Assembly (NCBI GenBank): GCA_020692325.1
Contig: JAIMKR010000001.1
Location: 145,351-209,350, forward strand
Length of the DNA: 64,000 nucleotides
Direction of reading: 5' to 3'
Source of the DNA: Desulfocurvus sp.
GTDB taxonomy: Bacteria > Desulfobacterota > Desulfovibrionia > Desulfovibrionales > Desulfovibrionaceae
Part shown: one piece after another, positions 33,911-42,838 of the stretch
Numbering within the stretch: the first letter of the stretch is position 1
How the letters are laid out: each line of letters begins with the position of its first letter
Program-made: the position numbers and the translations under genes
Notes under the pieces: model-generated
The model's database searches: none
What the model was told of the DNA's origin: nothing
What the model saw: only the letters and a program-made list of their open reading frames with translations

Positions 33911-34366
33911 TCACTTCACGGGCGCAGCGGCATCCGCGTCGGCGGATTTTCCATAGCTCGGGTGCAGGCTGGGTCTCTTGTCGGTCTCGTAGCGTTCCCC
34001 GGCCGGCGTCGGCCCCGCGCCCATGGACTTCTCATAGGCAGCGCCCCAGTCGCGCATGGACAGCAAAATCGGAAACAACCCCTGGCCGGGCTCGGTGAGG
34101 GCGTACTCCACGCGCGGCGGCACCTGCCGGTACACCGTGCGCGTGATGAGCCCGTCGGCCTCCAGCTCGCGCAACTGCCGCGTGAGCATCCGGTCGGTGA
34201 CCTCGGGCATCCCCCGGCGCAATTCGCTGAAACACAGCACCCCGGACTGCCCCAGGTGATACAGGATGATGGGCTTCCACTTGCCGCCCATTACCGAAAG
34301 CGCCAGCTCGAAAAAGCAGCGATACTTCTTGCCGTTCAGTTCCTTGGCGGCGCAGGCCTCGGTCAT
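33911..34366 (-). CDS. HxlR-family transcriptional regulator
   Basis: 151 residues, winged-helix HxlR/MarR-like fold. A Cys in the N-terminal CFFELALSVMGGKWKPIILYHLG, then FSELRRGMPEVTDRMLTRQLRELEADGLITRTVYRQVPPRVEYALTE, are the standard family blocks. Many members sense quinones, aldehydes or redox changes through the N-terminal Cys. GGAGGGGGAAGC precedes ATG 34366. It is divergent from a flavoprotein gene, with an inverted repeat between them, so it probably controls both. Confidence 0.92.
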   Translation of the reverse strand: MTEACAAKELNGKKYRCFFELALSVMGGKWKPIILYHLGQSGVLCFSELRRGMPEVTDRMLTRQLRELEADGLITRTVYRQVPPRVEYALTEPGQGLFPILLSMRDWGAAYEKSMGAGPTPAGERYETDKRPSLHPSYGKSADADAAAPVK

Positions 34367-34405
34367 GCTTCCCCCTCCTTGGCGGCTATGACTATACTTT
34401 ATGAT

Positions 34406-34430
34406 AGTACTGGACAAAAAATTCAGTACT
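34406..34430. promoter_or_regulatory. Inverted repeat between HxlR gene and flavoprotein gene, probable operator
   Basis: AGTACTG (34406-34412) and CAGTACT (34424-34430) are perfect inverted repeats separated by 11 bp of AT-rich sequence, about 40 bp upstream of the hxlR-type gene and 89 bp upstream of the flavoprotein gene. HxlR regulators often bind GTAC-centred inverted repeats in such divergent promoters. Confidence 0.6.
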
Positions 34431-34518
34431 TGTCAACACCGCATGTAGCCCATATGAACTAGACGTCACGGAATCGGGAGTCAATGACTCCCCCCACTCA
34501 ACTACTTTGGAGGAACGC

Positions 34519-35136
34519 ATGAAAGTCGTCGCGATCAATGGCAGCCCGAGAAAGGACGGCAACACGCGCCTGCTGCTGGAGGCCGTTTTGTCGCCCCTGG
34601 ACAAGGCCGGCTGGAAGACTGAATACGTGCAGATCGGCGCCAAGCCGATGATGGGCTGCCGCGCCTGCGGCAAGTGCTGGGAAAAGAAGGACAACCGCTG
34701 CGTCTTCGGCGACAAGGACGGCTTCAACGCGGCCTACGCCAAGGCGCTGGAGGCAGACGCCGTGGTGCTGGGCTCGCCCACGTATTTCGCCGATGTCGCC
34801 ACCGACATGAAGGCCTTCATGGATCGGGCCGGTTTCGTGGCCATGGCCAACGGCTGCGCGCTGGCCGGAAAGATCGGCGCGGCCGTGGTGGCCGTGCGGC
34901 GCGGCGGGGCGACCCACGTGCTGGACAGCATGAATCACCTCTTCCTCATCTCGCAGATGGTCGTGCCCGGCTCCACTTACTGGAACATGGGCTACGGTCT
35001 GGAGCCCGGTCAGGTGGCCGGCGACGCCGAGGCCCTGCGCAACATGGAGCAGCTTGGCCAGGCCATCGACTGGCTGGGACGCGCCATCGCCGCCAGCCCC
35101 GCGCCCTACCCAGTGTACGTGGGCAGCGAGTCCTGA
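34519..35136 (+). CDS. Flavodoxin-like NAD(P)H-dependent FMN/iron-sulfur flavoprotein
   Basis: 205 residues. N-terminal FMN-binding GSPRKDGNTRLLL at 8-20 and SPTYFADVATDMKAFMDR in the middle. A cysteine cluster at Cys47, Cys50, Cys53 and Cys61 (GCRACGKCW then CVF) is common in this NADPH-dependent FMN reductase group of anaerobes and may bind an Fe-S cluster. Role: redox or quinone/nitro-compound reduction, possibly oxidative-stress related. GGAGG lies 8 bp before ATG 34519. Divergent from the HxlR regulator, which probably represses it. Confidence 0.88.
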   Translation: MKVVAINGSPRKDGNTRLLLEAVLSPLDKAGWKTEYVQIGAKPMMGCRACGKCWEKKDNRCVFGDKDGFNAAYAKALEADAVVLGSPTYFADVATDMKAFMDRAGFVAMANGCALAGKIGAAVVAVRRGGATHVLDSMNHLFLISQMVVPGSTYWNMGYGLEPGQVAGDAEALRNMEQLGQAIDWLGRAIAASPAPYPVYVGSES

Positions 35137-35259
35137 TCGGCCGGGAAAATCGACGCGGCGGATGATGCCCCCCAGCCGGAGGAACCGGACCGCTCGTGGA
35201 GCGCATGCAGGTGGCCAATCCCGTGCGCGGTGGTGACGATTTGCAGCCCCATTGACGCG

Positions 35260-35296
35260 AAAAGGCTCCGTCCGGCCTCCAAAGCCGGGCGGAGCC
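35260..35296 (-). terminator. Intrinsic terminator downstream of the GlcG/HbpS-like gene
   Basis: A 13-bp stem (GGCTCCGCCCGGC ... GCCGGACGGAGCC on minus, with one G-T pair) is followed by TTTT on the minus strand. It lies 24 bp after the stop at 35321 and also between the convergent flavoprotein gene. Confidence 0.75.
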
Positions 35297-35320
35297 CGCG
35301 GGATTCAGGATGAAACGTCC

Positions 35321-35818
35321 CTACTTGAGCGCCGCGGCCCCGGCCAGGGCCACGCTCTCGTCCTCGTCCACGCTGCCGCCGCTGACGCCAATGGCACCGA
35401 CGATGACGTTATGCTTGTCCACCAGCGGCACGCCGCCGGCGAAAATGACCAGCCCCTTGTTCGTCACCTCGATGCCGTACAGCGGCTTGCCAGGCTGGGA
35501 GGCCTCGCCGAGGGTCCGGGTGGGCATGTTGAAATATCGCGCGGTGACGGCCTTCTTGATGGAGATGTCAATGCTGCCCAGGAAGGCGTCCTCCATGCGG
35601 TAGAATGCTTTCAGATTGCCCCCCGCATCGACGATGGCGATGTTCATGGGAACCTTGATGGCCGCCGCCTTGGCCAGTGCGGCCTTCAGAATCACCTGCG
35701 ATTGGGCCAGGGTGATGTCGCCGGAAAGGGTTTTCTGCGGCTCGGCGGCCAGAGCACCGCTGGCCATAAGCAGCAGAAGACATGCCACGCCCGCCAAAAT
35801 GGAACGAAGACTACGCAT
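35321..35818 (-). CDS. Exported GlcG/HbpS-like protein (DUF336)
   Basis: 165 residues. A signal peptide MRSLRSILAGVACLLLLMASGALAA (1-25) precedes a single DUF336 domain: ILKAALAKAAAIKVPMNIAIVDAGGNLKAFYRMEDAFLGSIDISIKKAVTA, FNMPT, GGVPLV and GAIGVSGGSVDEDE are its hallmarks. Relatives bind haem or corrinoids or are found with glycolate and diol metabolism; the ligand here is unknown. GAGGAGG lies 8 bp before ATG 35818, deciding the start over ATG 35824. A pair of 24-bp direct repeats sits immediately upstream. Confidence 0.88.
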   Translation of the reverse strand: MRSLRSILAGVACLLLLMASGALAAEPQKTLSGDITLAQSQVILKAALAKAAAIKVPMNIAIVDAGGNLKAFYRMEDAFLGSIDISIKKAVTARYFNMPTRTLGEASQPGKPLYGIEVTNKGLVIFAGGVPLVDKHNVIVGAIGVSGGSVDEDESVALAGAAALK

Positions 35819-35830
35819 GTACATTTCCTC

Positions 35831-35878
35831 CTCGGTTGCAGGTTCATGGTCAAACTCGGTTGCAGGGTTAAGGTCATA
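35831..35878 (-). repeat. Tandem 24-bp direct repeats upstream of the GlcG/HbpS-like gene
   Basis: Two adjoining copies, 35831-35854 and 35855-35878, share CTCGGTTGCAGG and 20 of 24 positions overall. They occupy the 5' untranslated region of the minus-strand gene, just upstream of its ribosome site, and could be paired regulator-binding sites or a small duplication. Confidence 0.65.
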
Positions 35879-36057
35879 TGTAAAATATTCTGACGAAATT
35901 CGGCTGTCAACGAGATTCAGAGGATGGTTGTGATTTTTTGCACAAATATTGTCTTCCCCCTCATTTCCGGCCAATGCCGCCCAACCTTCCCGGCACAACG
36001 CGCCGCCTTGTCCCATGACCTTGCCGCGCCACTTCTTTTGCGCTATTCGGGGTACCC

Positions 36058-36453
36058 ATGCACGAACTCTCACTCATCGAAAGCATGCTCTCCATCATCC
36101 GCGAGGAGCGCGACAAACACCACATGAAACGCATCGAACGTGTGCGCGTGGTCAACGGCGCGCTCTCGGGAGCCGTCACCGACGCCCTGGCCTTCGGCTG
36201 GGAGTGCCTGACCCAGGAGGGCGACCTGAAGGGCGTGAAACTGGACATCGTGGACGCCCCGCTGCAAGTCGTCTGCGGCTCCTGCGGCAAGCCGTTCACG
36301 CCCGAGGACGCACACTACATGCCCTGCCCCGCCTGCGGGGAGATTCTGGGGCACGACATAAAAAGCGGCAGGGAACTGTACATCGACGAAATCGAGGCCG
36401 ACATCGACGACGAGCCAACCGTCGCCGAGGACGCGCCCACCATAGGAGAATGA
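36058..36453 (+). CDS. hypA: Hydrogenase nickel incorporation protein HypA
   Basis: 131 residues. The essential MHE N-terminus (His2 nickel ligand) and the zinc site Cys73, Cys76, Cys90, Cys93 (VCGSCG and CPACG) are intact. HypA delivers Ni with HypB to the [NiFe] large subunits, such as the one encoded at 52286-53764. The C-terminus (EIEADIDDEPTVAEDAPTIGE) is an acidic extension. hypB follows 2 bp downstream. Confidence 0.96.
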   Translation: MHELSLIESMLSIIREERDKHHMKRIERVRVVNGALSGAVTDALAFGWECLTQEGDLKGVKLDIVDAPLQVVCGSCGKPFTPEDAHYMPCPACGEILGHDIKSGRELYIDEIEADIDDEPTVAEDAPTIGE

Positions 36454-36455
36454 CC

Positions 36456-37124
36456 ATGGGCAAGACCGTCACCATCGTGCGCAACGTCATGGAGGCCAAC
36501 GAACGCCGCGCCGCCAAGCTCAAGGATTACTTCGCGGAGAAGCATGTCCTGTGCCTCAACCTCATGAGCAGCCCGGGCGCGGGCAAGACCACCCTTCTGG
36601 AGCGCACCCTGGCCGACTTGGCCGGCGAGTTCAAAATGGCCGTCATCGAGGGCGACCTGCAGACGGACAACGACGCCCGCCGCGTGGCCGCCACCGGCGC
36701 GCAGGCCGTGCAGGTCAACACGGAGGGCGGCTGCCACCTCGACGGCTCCATGATCCAGGACGCCATCGAGGAGCTGGACATGGACGGCGTGGACATTCTG
36801 TTCATCGAAAACGTGGGCAACCTCGTGTGCCCGGCCGAGTTCAACCTCGGCGAGGACCACAAGATCACCATCCTCTCCGTCGCCGAGGGCGATGACAAGC
36901 CCGAGAAGTATCCGCTGATGTTCCACCTCTCCAGCGTGATGCTGCTCAATAAGACCGACCTGCTGCCCTATGTGGATTTCAATGTGGACACGGCGAGCGC
37001 CCATGCCCGCAAGCTGAACAAGGACATCGAGATCTTCCCCGTGGCCGCGCGCAAGGCCGACGGGCTGGCCGCCTGGTACGACTGGCTGCGCAAGGCCCGC
37101 GCCGCCAAGCTGGCCGCCAAATAA
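36456..37124 (+). CDS. hypB: Hydrogenase/urease nickel incorporation GTPase HypB
   Basis: 222 residues. Walker A SSPGAGKTT is at 38-46; the dimer-interface nickel site Cys93-His94 and Cys125 (ENVGNLVCP) are present; the guanine motif NKTD appears at about 167-170. It lacks the long His-rich N-terminus or the CxxCGC motif of some HypB proteins, so it stores little nickel. Start ATG 36456 follows the hypA stop by 2 bp, giving tight coupling. Needed for maturation of [NiFe] hydrogenases. Confidence 0.96.
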   Translation: MGKTVTIVRNVMEANERRAAKLKDYFAEKHVLCLNLMSSPGAGKTTLLERTLADLAGEFKMAVIEGDLQTDNDARRVAATGAQAVQVNTEGGCHLDGSMIQDAIEELDMDGVDILFIENVGNLVCPAEFNLGEDHKITILSVAEGDDKPEKYPLMFHLSSVMLLNKTDLLPYVDFNVDTASAHARKLNKDIEIFPVAARKADGLAAWYDWLRKARAAKLAAK

Positions 37125-37135
37125 CGGGAGCCGCC

Positions 37136-37606
37136 ATGGCCGACGCCGACTCCAGGCCCTGCGTCCTCGTGACGGGCGAGAGCGAAAGCGCCGTGCGGCG
37201 CTTCATCGCCAAGTACCTCAAACCGGCGCTGGGCCTGCGCAAGAACGTGTGGAGGCTGCGCTATCGCGAGCATTACGCCCTCACGGTGCTGACCACGCCC
37301 CTGCGCGCGGGCGACGACCCGGCGGCGCTCTACGGCCGCCATGCGGACACGCGCATTCTGGTGGCCGCGGCGCTGGCTCCGGCCTCCCGGGACTCGGGCC
37401 GCGACGCCGCGCGCTTCTGGCTCAAGGCGCACGGTTTCTCCCCCATGGTGGAGCTGGCGTACCGGGCCAGCTCCAGCCCCAGCGTCAACGTGGAGCAAGC
37501 GGCCGAGGTGGCCAGTTTCATCAACGCCAATTGCCCCTGGCGCATCAATCCCATCGAGGACCTGGACGCCTACATGGCCAAAAGCGGCAAGCCCTTTTGG
37601 GCCTAG
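37136..37606 (+). CDS. Conserved-looking protein of unknown function between hypB and mrp
   Basis: 156 residues. It opens CVLVTGESESAVRRFIAKYLKPALGLRKNVWRLRYREHYALTVLTTPL and contains RDAARFWLKAHGF and a final PWRINPIEDLDAYMAK. No Walker motif, membrane segment or known domain was recognised; it looks like a small alpha/beta protein. It starts 11 bp after hypB and so is probably co-transcribed. A role connected to hydrogenase maturation or metal handling is only suggested by position. Confidence 0.65.
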   Translation: MADADSRPCVLVTGESESAVRRFIAKYLKPALGLRKNVWRLRYREHYALTVLTTPLRAGDDPAALYGRHADTRILVAAALAPASRDSGRDAARFWLKAHGFSPMVELAYRASSSPSVNVEQAAEVASFINANCPWRINPIEDLDAYMAKSGKPFWA

Positions 37607-37699
37607 GACCATTTGACAAGCGCCAGGGCCATGCCTAATTTCCCCCTTATCTTTCGGAAATAATCCGCCGGGCGCTCCCCGGCTCCCAAGGAGACGACC

Positions 37700-38578
37700 A
37701 TGAGCAACGCATGCAAGAGCTGTCCCTCGGCCAGCAAGTCCGGGGGCTGCTCCTCCGGCCACGATCCCAAGACCTGCGGCACGAAGCCCGAGGACGAGAA
37801 GATCACCCGGACCCTTTCGCGCATCAAACACAAGATCGTCGTGCTCTCCGGCAAGGGCGGCGTGGGCAAGAGCACGGTGTCCGCCAATATCGCCATGACG
37901 CTGGCCCTGGCCGGCAAGAAGGTCGGCCTGCTGGACGTGGACGTGCATGGCCCGAGCATTCCGCGCCTGCTCTCCCTCACCGGAGCCAAGCCGCACATCG
38001 AGTCCGACCACATGGAGCCCGTGGCTTACAACAGCAACCTTTCGGTCATGTCGCTGGGCTTCCTCATCCCGGACAAGGAGACCGCCGTCATCTGGCGCGG
38101 CCCGGTCAAGATAGGTCTCATCAGGCAGTTCGTGGGCGACGTGGACTGGGGCGATCTGGACTACCTCGTCACCGACTGCCCCCCGGGAACCGGCGACGAG
38201 CCTCTTTCCGTGCTCCAGACCCTGGGCCCGGACGCCCTGGCCGTCATCGTCACCACCCCGCAGGGCGTGGCCATCGACGACGTGCGCCGCAGCGTGACCT
38301 TCTGCTCCCAGGTGGGCAACAAGGTCCTCGGCATCGTGGAGAATATGAGCGGATTCGTCTGCCCCAACTGCCACACCACGCACGACATCTTCAACTCCGG
38401 CGGCGGCGAGGCCCTGGCCAAGGAGATGAACGTGCCCTTCCTCGGCCGCATCCCTATGGATCCCGAGGTGGTGCGCAGCGGCGACGAGGGCTACCCCTTC
38501 GTGAAGGTCCAGGGCGACACCCCCACGGGCAAGGCTCTGACCAAGATCGCCGAGCCCATTCTGGCCCTGAGCAAATAG
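37700..38578 (+). CDS. mrp: Mrp/NBP35-family Fe-S carrier ATPase
   Basis: 292 residues, P-loop ATPase of the MinD/Mrp group. Walker A GKGGVGKST at 51-59, the DVDVHGPSIPRLL switch and YLVTDCPPGTGDEPL. The N-terminus has cysteines 5, 8, 17 and 26, as in cluster-binding NBP35-like forms, and FVCPNCHTTHDIF near residue 215 gives the usual CxxC. It probably carries a [4Fe-4S] cluster to apo-proteins. 93 bp after the unknown gene; a clear terminator follows. Confidence 0.93.
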   Translation: MSNACKSCPSASKSGGCSSGHDPKTCGTKPEDEKITRTLSRIKHKIVVLSGKGGVGKSTVSANIAMTLALAGKKVGLLDVDVHGPSIPRLLSLTGAKPHIESDHMEPVAYNSNLSVMSLGFLIPDKETAVIWRGPVKIGLIRQFVGDVDWGDLDYLVTDCPPGTGDEPLSVLQTLGPDALAVIVTTPQGVAIDDVRRSVTFCSQVGNKVLGIVENMSGFVCPNCHTTHDIFNSGGGEALAKEMNVPFLGRIPMDPEVVRSGDEGYPFVKVQGDTPTGKALTKIAEPILALSK

Positions 38579-38606
38579 GCCACCGATCGAAACGATTCGA
38601 CGCGAG

Positions 38607-38638
38607 AGAGCCGGCGGGGCGACCCGTCGGCTCTTTTT
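38607..38638 (+). terminator. Intrinsic terminator downstream of mrp
   Basis: AGAGCCGGCGGG-GCGA-CCCGTCGGCTCT followed by TTTTT, a textbook hairpin with T-run 28 bp after the mrp stop. Confidence 0.85.
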
Positions 38639-39036
38639 CATCCGCCGCAGCCTTTCGCGTCCGCTTCGCCGGGGAAAATCCGACCCGTTATTCCGACCCG
38701 CCGCACCGGCGGGGACTCCGGCGGAACGCCTTCATGAACTTCGAGGACCACGCCCAGCCTGACGCCCCCACGCCTCAGGGCGTCATCCAAGGGGGTGGGG
38801 CGCTCCGTTCCGGCCTGCCCGGCCGGGCGCGCGAAGCACAGCTTCGGCGGTCTCGATGCGTCCCCGCGCCGCCCGCCGGTCGCAAACGTCACCCATCCCC
38901 ACAGCCGAACAGGCATTCGGGGAGAGGGACCACCCATTCGTTGCGTTCACGACAGATCGAGCCGCCCCTCGGGGGGCGGAGCGGATCAGGCGCCGTCCAC
39001 GCCTTCACGCCCCCTGCGGGGCATTGGCGGGGGGGC
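38639..39036. other. Intergenic region without recognisable gene
   Basis: 398 bp between mrp and umuC, convergent genes. It holds an imperfect hairpin TGACGCCC ... GGGCGTCA near 38760-38785. No domain or coding pattern seen. Confidence 0.45.
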
Positions 39037-40308
39037 TCAACCGATCCTGGGCAACTCGTCCCAGCAGGTGGTGTAGCGCGGCGAACGCCGCCGCTGGCGC
39101 ATGTGCCAGGGGCGATCCGGCGCGGCCGCGCTGGCCAGCCGCAGCGTGCCCCGGCCGTGGCGACGGTTCACGCCGTCCAGCACGCGCATGAGCGCGCGTC
39201 TGCGCTCGCGCTCCTCCGGCGGGAGATCAAGCAGCGAGGCCTGACGCCCGGAGGCGGACGAAAGCCCCAGTAAAATCACTCCGGCCTTCTGATAGGCGAA
39301 GCCGGGCGCAAAGGCCTCGTCCAATCCGCACAGAGCCGCGTGCACGATGTCCGGCGTGAAGTCCGTGGGGCCGGGCAACGTGCCCACGGCCTGCCCCTGG
39401 TGCTGCGGCAGCTCCGTCCGGTGCCGGGGCGTGAGGACGAAAGTCTGCACCGCCGAGGCGAGCAGCCCGCCAACGCGCAGCTTCTCCGCCGCGCGCGTGG
39501 CGAAATCGCTCACGGCCTCGCGCAGGTGCTCCTTCTCCTCGATGAGCTCGCCGAAGGAGCGCGAACACAGTACCGAGCGCCGCGCCGCCGGGGCATCGAC
39601 CAGCGGCAGGCAGGAAATCCCCTTCAGTTCCATTTGGGTCTGCAACCCAACGATGGTCAGCTCCTTGCGCACCCACTCGCCCGGCAGCCGCGTGAAATCC
39701 AACGCCGTGCGCACGCCCCCCCGCGCGGCCAGCCGCGCAGCGCAGCGCCGCCCCACGCCCCACACGTCGCCCACCGCCGCCCCGCGCAAAAGCGCTTGCT
39801 GGTCCGGCGCGGCGTCCCAGTCGAACACGCCGCCGCACGCCACGTCCCGCTTGGCCCGGTGCGCGGCCAGCTTGGCCAGGGTCTTGGTGCGGGCCAGCCC
39901 TATGGACACGGGAATGCCTGTGTGTCGAACCACGCGCTCGCGCATTTCCCGGCATAGCGCCATGGCGTCGGGCAGACCGGAGAGGTCGAGAAAGGCCTCG
40001 TCGATGGAGTACTGCTCCACGCGCGGGGCCATGTCCGCCAGCACACTCATCACGCGGTTCGAAAGATCGCCGTACAACGCGTAATTACTGGAGAACACGG
40101 CCACGCCCTGTTTGCGGAACACGTGCTCCCACTGGTAGGCCGGCGCGCCCATGGGAATATCCAGCGCCTTGGCCTCGGAGGAACGCGAGATGACGCAGCC
40201 GTCGTTGTTGGAGAGCACCACCACGGGCCGCCCCTTCAGCTCGGGCCGGAAGAGACGCTCGCAGGAGGCATAGAAATTGTTGCAGTCCACAAGGCCGTAA
40301 CGCGGCAT
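39037..40308 (-). CDS. umuC: DNA polymerase V catalytic subunit UmuC
   Basis: 423 residues from ATG 40308. Y-family polymerase: GLVDCNNFYASCE with catalytic Asp8, VVVLSNNDGCVISRS, then YSIDEAFLDL with Asp103/Glu104; the little-finger region and a late ERRRALMRVLDGVNRRHGRGTLRLA block are in the UmuC C-terminal domain. Translesion synthesis during the SOS response. ATG 40308 follows the umuD stop; GTG 40317 would overlap umuD in GTGA style. Confidence 0.95.
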   Translation of the reverse strand: MPRYGLVDCNNFYASCERLFRPELKGRPVVVLSNNDGCVISRSSEAKALDIPMGAPAYQWEHVFRKQGVAVFSSNYALYGDLSNRVMSVLADMAPRVEQYSIDEAFLDLSGLPDAMALCREMRERVVRHTGIPVSIGLARTKTLAKLAAHRAKRDVACGGVFDWDAAPDQQALLRGAAVGDVWGVGRRCAARLAARGGVRTALDFTRLPGEWVRKELTIVGLQTQMELKGISCLPLVDAPAARRSVLCSRSFGELIEEKEHLREAVSDFATRAAEKLRVGGLLASAVQTFVLTPRHRTELPQHQGQAVGTLPGPTDFTPDIVHAALCGLDEAFAPGFAYQKAGVILLGLSSASGRQASLLDLPPEERERRRALMRVLDGVNRRHGRGTLRLASAAAPDRPWHMRQRRRSPRYTTCWDELPRIG

Positions 40309-40313
40309 GGCGG

Positions 40314-40784
40314 TCACACCTTGTGGATGACGTGGGTGACCACGCCCCAGACCTCGAAATCCTCGCGCGCGGTCACGTCGAAGCTCGGATAGTCCGGATT
40401 GGCCGGAACAAGGAGCAGACGCTCGCCGTGGCGCTCCAACCGCTTGACAGTGAGGTCGCCGCCGATGGCCGCGATGACCACCCGGCCGGCGCGCGCCTCC
40501 ACGGCGCGGTCCACCACGAGCAGATCGCCGTCGTGGATGCCGGCCCCGGTCATGGAGTCGCCGGCGGCGCGCACGAAAAACGTGGCCGCCGGATGCGGCA
40601 CGAGGTGCTCGTTCAGGTCGAGCCGCTTGTCGATGAAGTCATCGGCGGGCGAGGGGAAACCGGCCTGCACCCCGCACAAAAACAGGGGCAGCGGCATTTT
40701 CGGCGCGGCGGCCGCGTCGTCATCCGAGCCAGCGGAGTCCCCTGAGCAGGCCGGGCCGAACAATTCGAGACCATGGAGCTTCAT
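40314..40784 (-). CDS. umuD: UmuD, self-cleaving subunit of DNA polymerase V
   Basis: 156 residues, S24 peptidase fold. The catalytic Ser77 in AAGDSMTGAG and Lys114 in DLTVKRL are in place. The self-cleavage site appears to be Ala41-Gly42 in VQAGFPSPADD (E. coli has Cys-Gly). The N-terminal 30 residues are Ala/Asp-rich. Active UmuD' joins UmuC, encoded directly downstream. No clear LexA box was found in the 100 bp upstream. Confidence 0.94.
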   Translation of the reverse strand: MKLHGLELFGPACSGDSAGSDDDAAAAPKMPLPLFLCGVQAGFPSPADDFIDKRLDLNEHLVPHPAATFFVRAAGDSMTGAGIHDGDLLVVDRAVEARAGRVVIAAIGGDLTVKRLERHGERLLLVPANPDYPSFDVTAREDFEVWGVVTHVIHKV

Positions 40785-40833
40785 GCGCGCAGGCTACGGG
40801 AGGGGCGACGCGGGGTCAAGAAGCGGCGCGAAA

Positions 40834-40869
40834 GCAAAAGCCCCCCGACGCATTCACGCCAGGGGGCTT
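40834..40869 (-). terminator. Intrinsic terminator at the end of the liv operon
   Basis: On the minus strand AAGCCCCCTGGCG ... CGTCGGGGGGCTT followed by TTGCTTT forms a strong hairpin 28 bp after the livF stop. Confidence 0.75.
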
Positions 40870-40896
40870 CGTTTTGCCGAAATGTCAAGCGACCGG

Positions 40897-41622
<726 letters not shown>

Positions 41623-41626
41623 GGCG

Positions 41627-42838
41627 CTATCCCCTCTCCTCGCTGCGCTGGCCCAGCCGCTTGGCGGGCCACAATCCCTTGGGACGGAAGACCATCATCA
41701 TGGCCATGACGCCGCCGAACACGAACATGCGGTACAGCTGGAAGCCGCGGAACAGCTCCGGCAGGACGATGAGCACCACCGCGCCGAGAATCACGCCCGG
41801 AATGGAGCCCATGCCGCCCAGCACCACCATGGAGAGCACCATGGCCGACTCGATAAAGGTGAAGGACTCGGGGCTGACGAACTGCATCCGCGCGGCGAAG
41901 AACGTGCCGGCCAAGCCGCCGAACACCGCGCCCAGCGCGTAGGCCAACAGCTTGATGCCCAGCGTGTTCACGCCCATGAGCTCGGCCGCCGTCTGATCCT
42001 CGCGCACGGCCTCGAAGGCCCGGCCGATGCGCGAATGGTTGAGGCGGTACACGGCGATGACCGTGAACACCGCCAGCGCCAGGATGATGAAATACAGCTG
42101 CTCCAAATTGTTGAGCCAGATGTGCTCCAGGGTGTCGCCCTGCCACCAGTAGGCCCCGGGCGATTTGATGCCCAGAATGCCGTTGGGGCCATTGGTCACG
42201 CTCATCCAGTTGTTCAACACGATGCGCACGATCTCGCCGAAGCCGAGGGTGACGATGGCCAAATAGTCGCCGCGCATCCGCAGGGTGGGATAGCCGATGA
42301 TGCAGCCGGCCACGGCCGCGAAGCAGGCGGAGATGGGCAGGCACAGCCAGAACGACACGCCGAAGTGCACCGAGAGCAGCGCATATGTGTACGCCCCCAC
42401 GCCGAAGAAGGCGATGTAACCGAGGTCGAGCAGGCCGGCCAGGCCGACAACGATGTTCAGTCCCAGCCCAAGGATGATGTACACCAGCACGCTGATGGCC
42501 ACGTCGTGGGCGTAGCGCTCGGTAAAGAACGGGAAGGACACGGCGGCGGCCAGCACCACGCTGAGGACCAGCCAGCGGGGCACGCGCGCCGCCGCGCCCA
42601 CGGCCACACGACCGGCGGCCGCGGCGGGCCGGGTCAGAAAGCCGAAGGCTCCGGCCTTGTTGAGCTGATAGAGGGCGAGCAGGATAGCCGCGGCGACCGC
42701 CACCTTGATCCATATGGCGAAACTGACGGCGAACTCCAGCCCCTCGGGTTTGATGCCGAGCAATGGCCAGAGCAGCACGAAGAACCACGCCATGGCCAGG
42801 CCATAGCGCAGCCAAAGCTTAGATGCGCGTATCGTCAA
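41627..42838 (-). CDS. livM: Branched-chain amino acid permease LivM
   Basis: 403 residues with about ten membrane helices. The family core appears as GLAGLLDLGYIAFFGVGAY near 160 and the later GIKLLAYALGAVFGGLAGTFFAARM. The N-terminal 90 residues include two helices outside the core, as in LivM. Forms the membrane pore with LivH. Its start overlaps the livH stop by 20 bp. Confidence 0.93.
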   Translation of the reverse strand: MTIRASKLWLRYGLAMAWFFVLLWPLLGIKPEGLEFAVSFAIWIKVAVAAAILLALYQLNKAGAFGFLTRPAAAAGRVAVGAAARVPRWLVLSVVLAAAVSFPFFTERYAHDVAISVLVYIILGLGLNIVVGLAGLLDLGYIAFFGVGAYTYALLSVHFGVSFWLCLPISACFAAVAGCIIGYPTLRMRGDYLAIVTLGFGEIVRIVLNNWMSVTNGPNGILGIKSPGAYWWQGDTLEHIWLNNLEQLYFIILALAVFTVIAVYRLNHSRIGRAFEAVREDQTAAELMGVNTLGIKLLAYALGAVFGGLAGTFFAARMQFVSPESFTFIESAMVLSMVVLGGMGSIPGVILGAVVLIVLPELFRGFQLYRMFVFGGVMAMMMVFRPKGLWPAKRLGQRSEERG

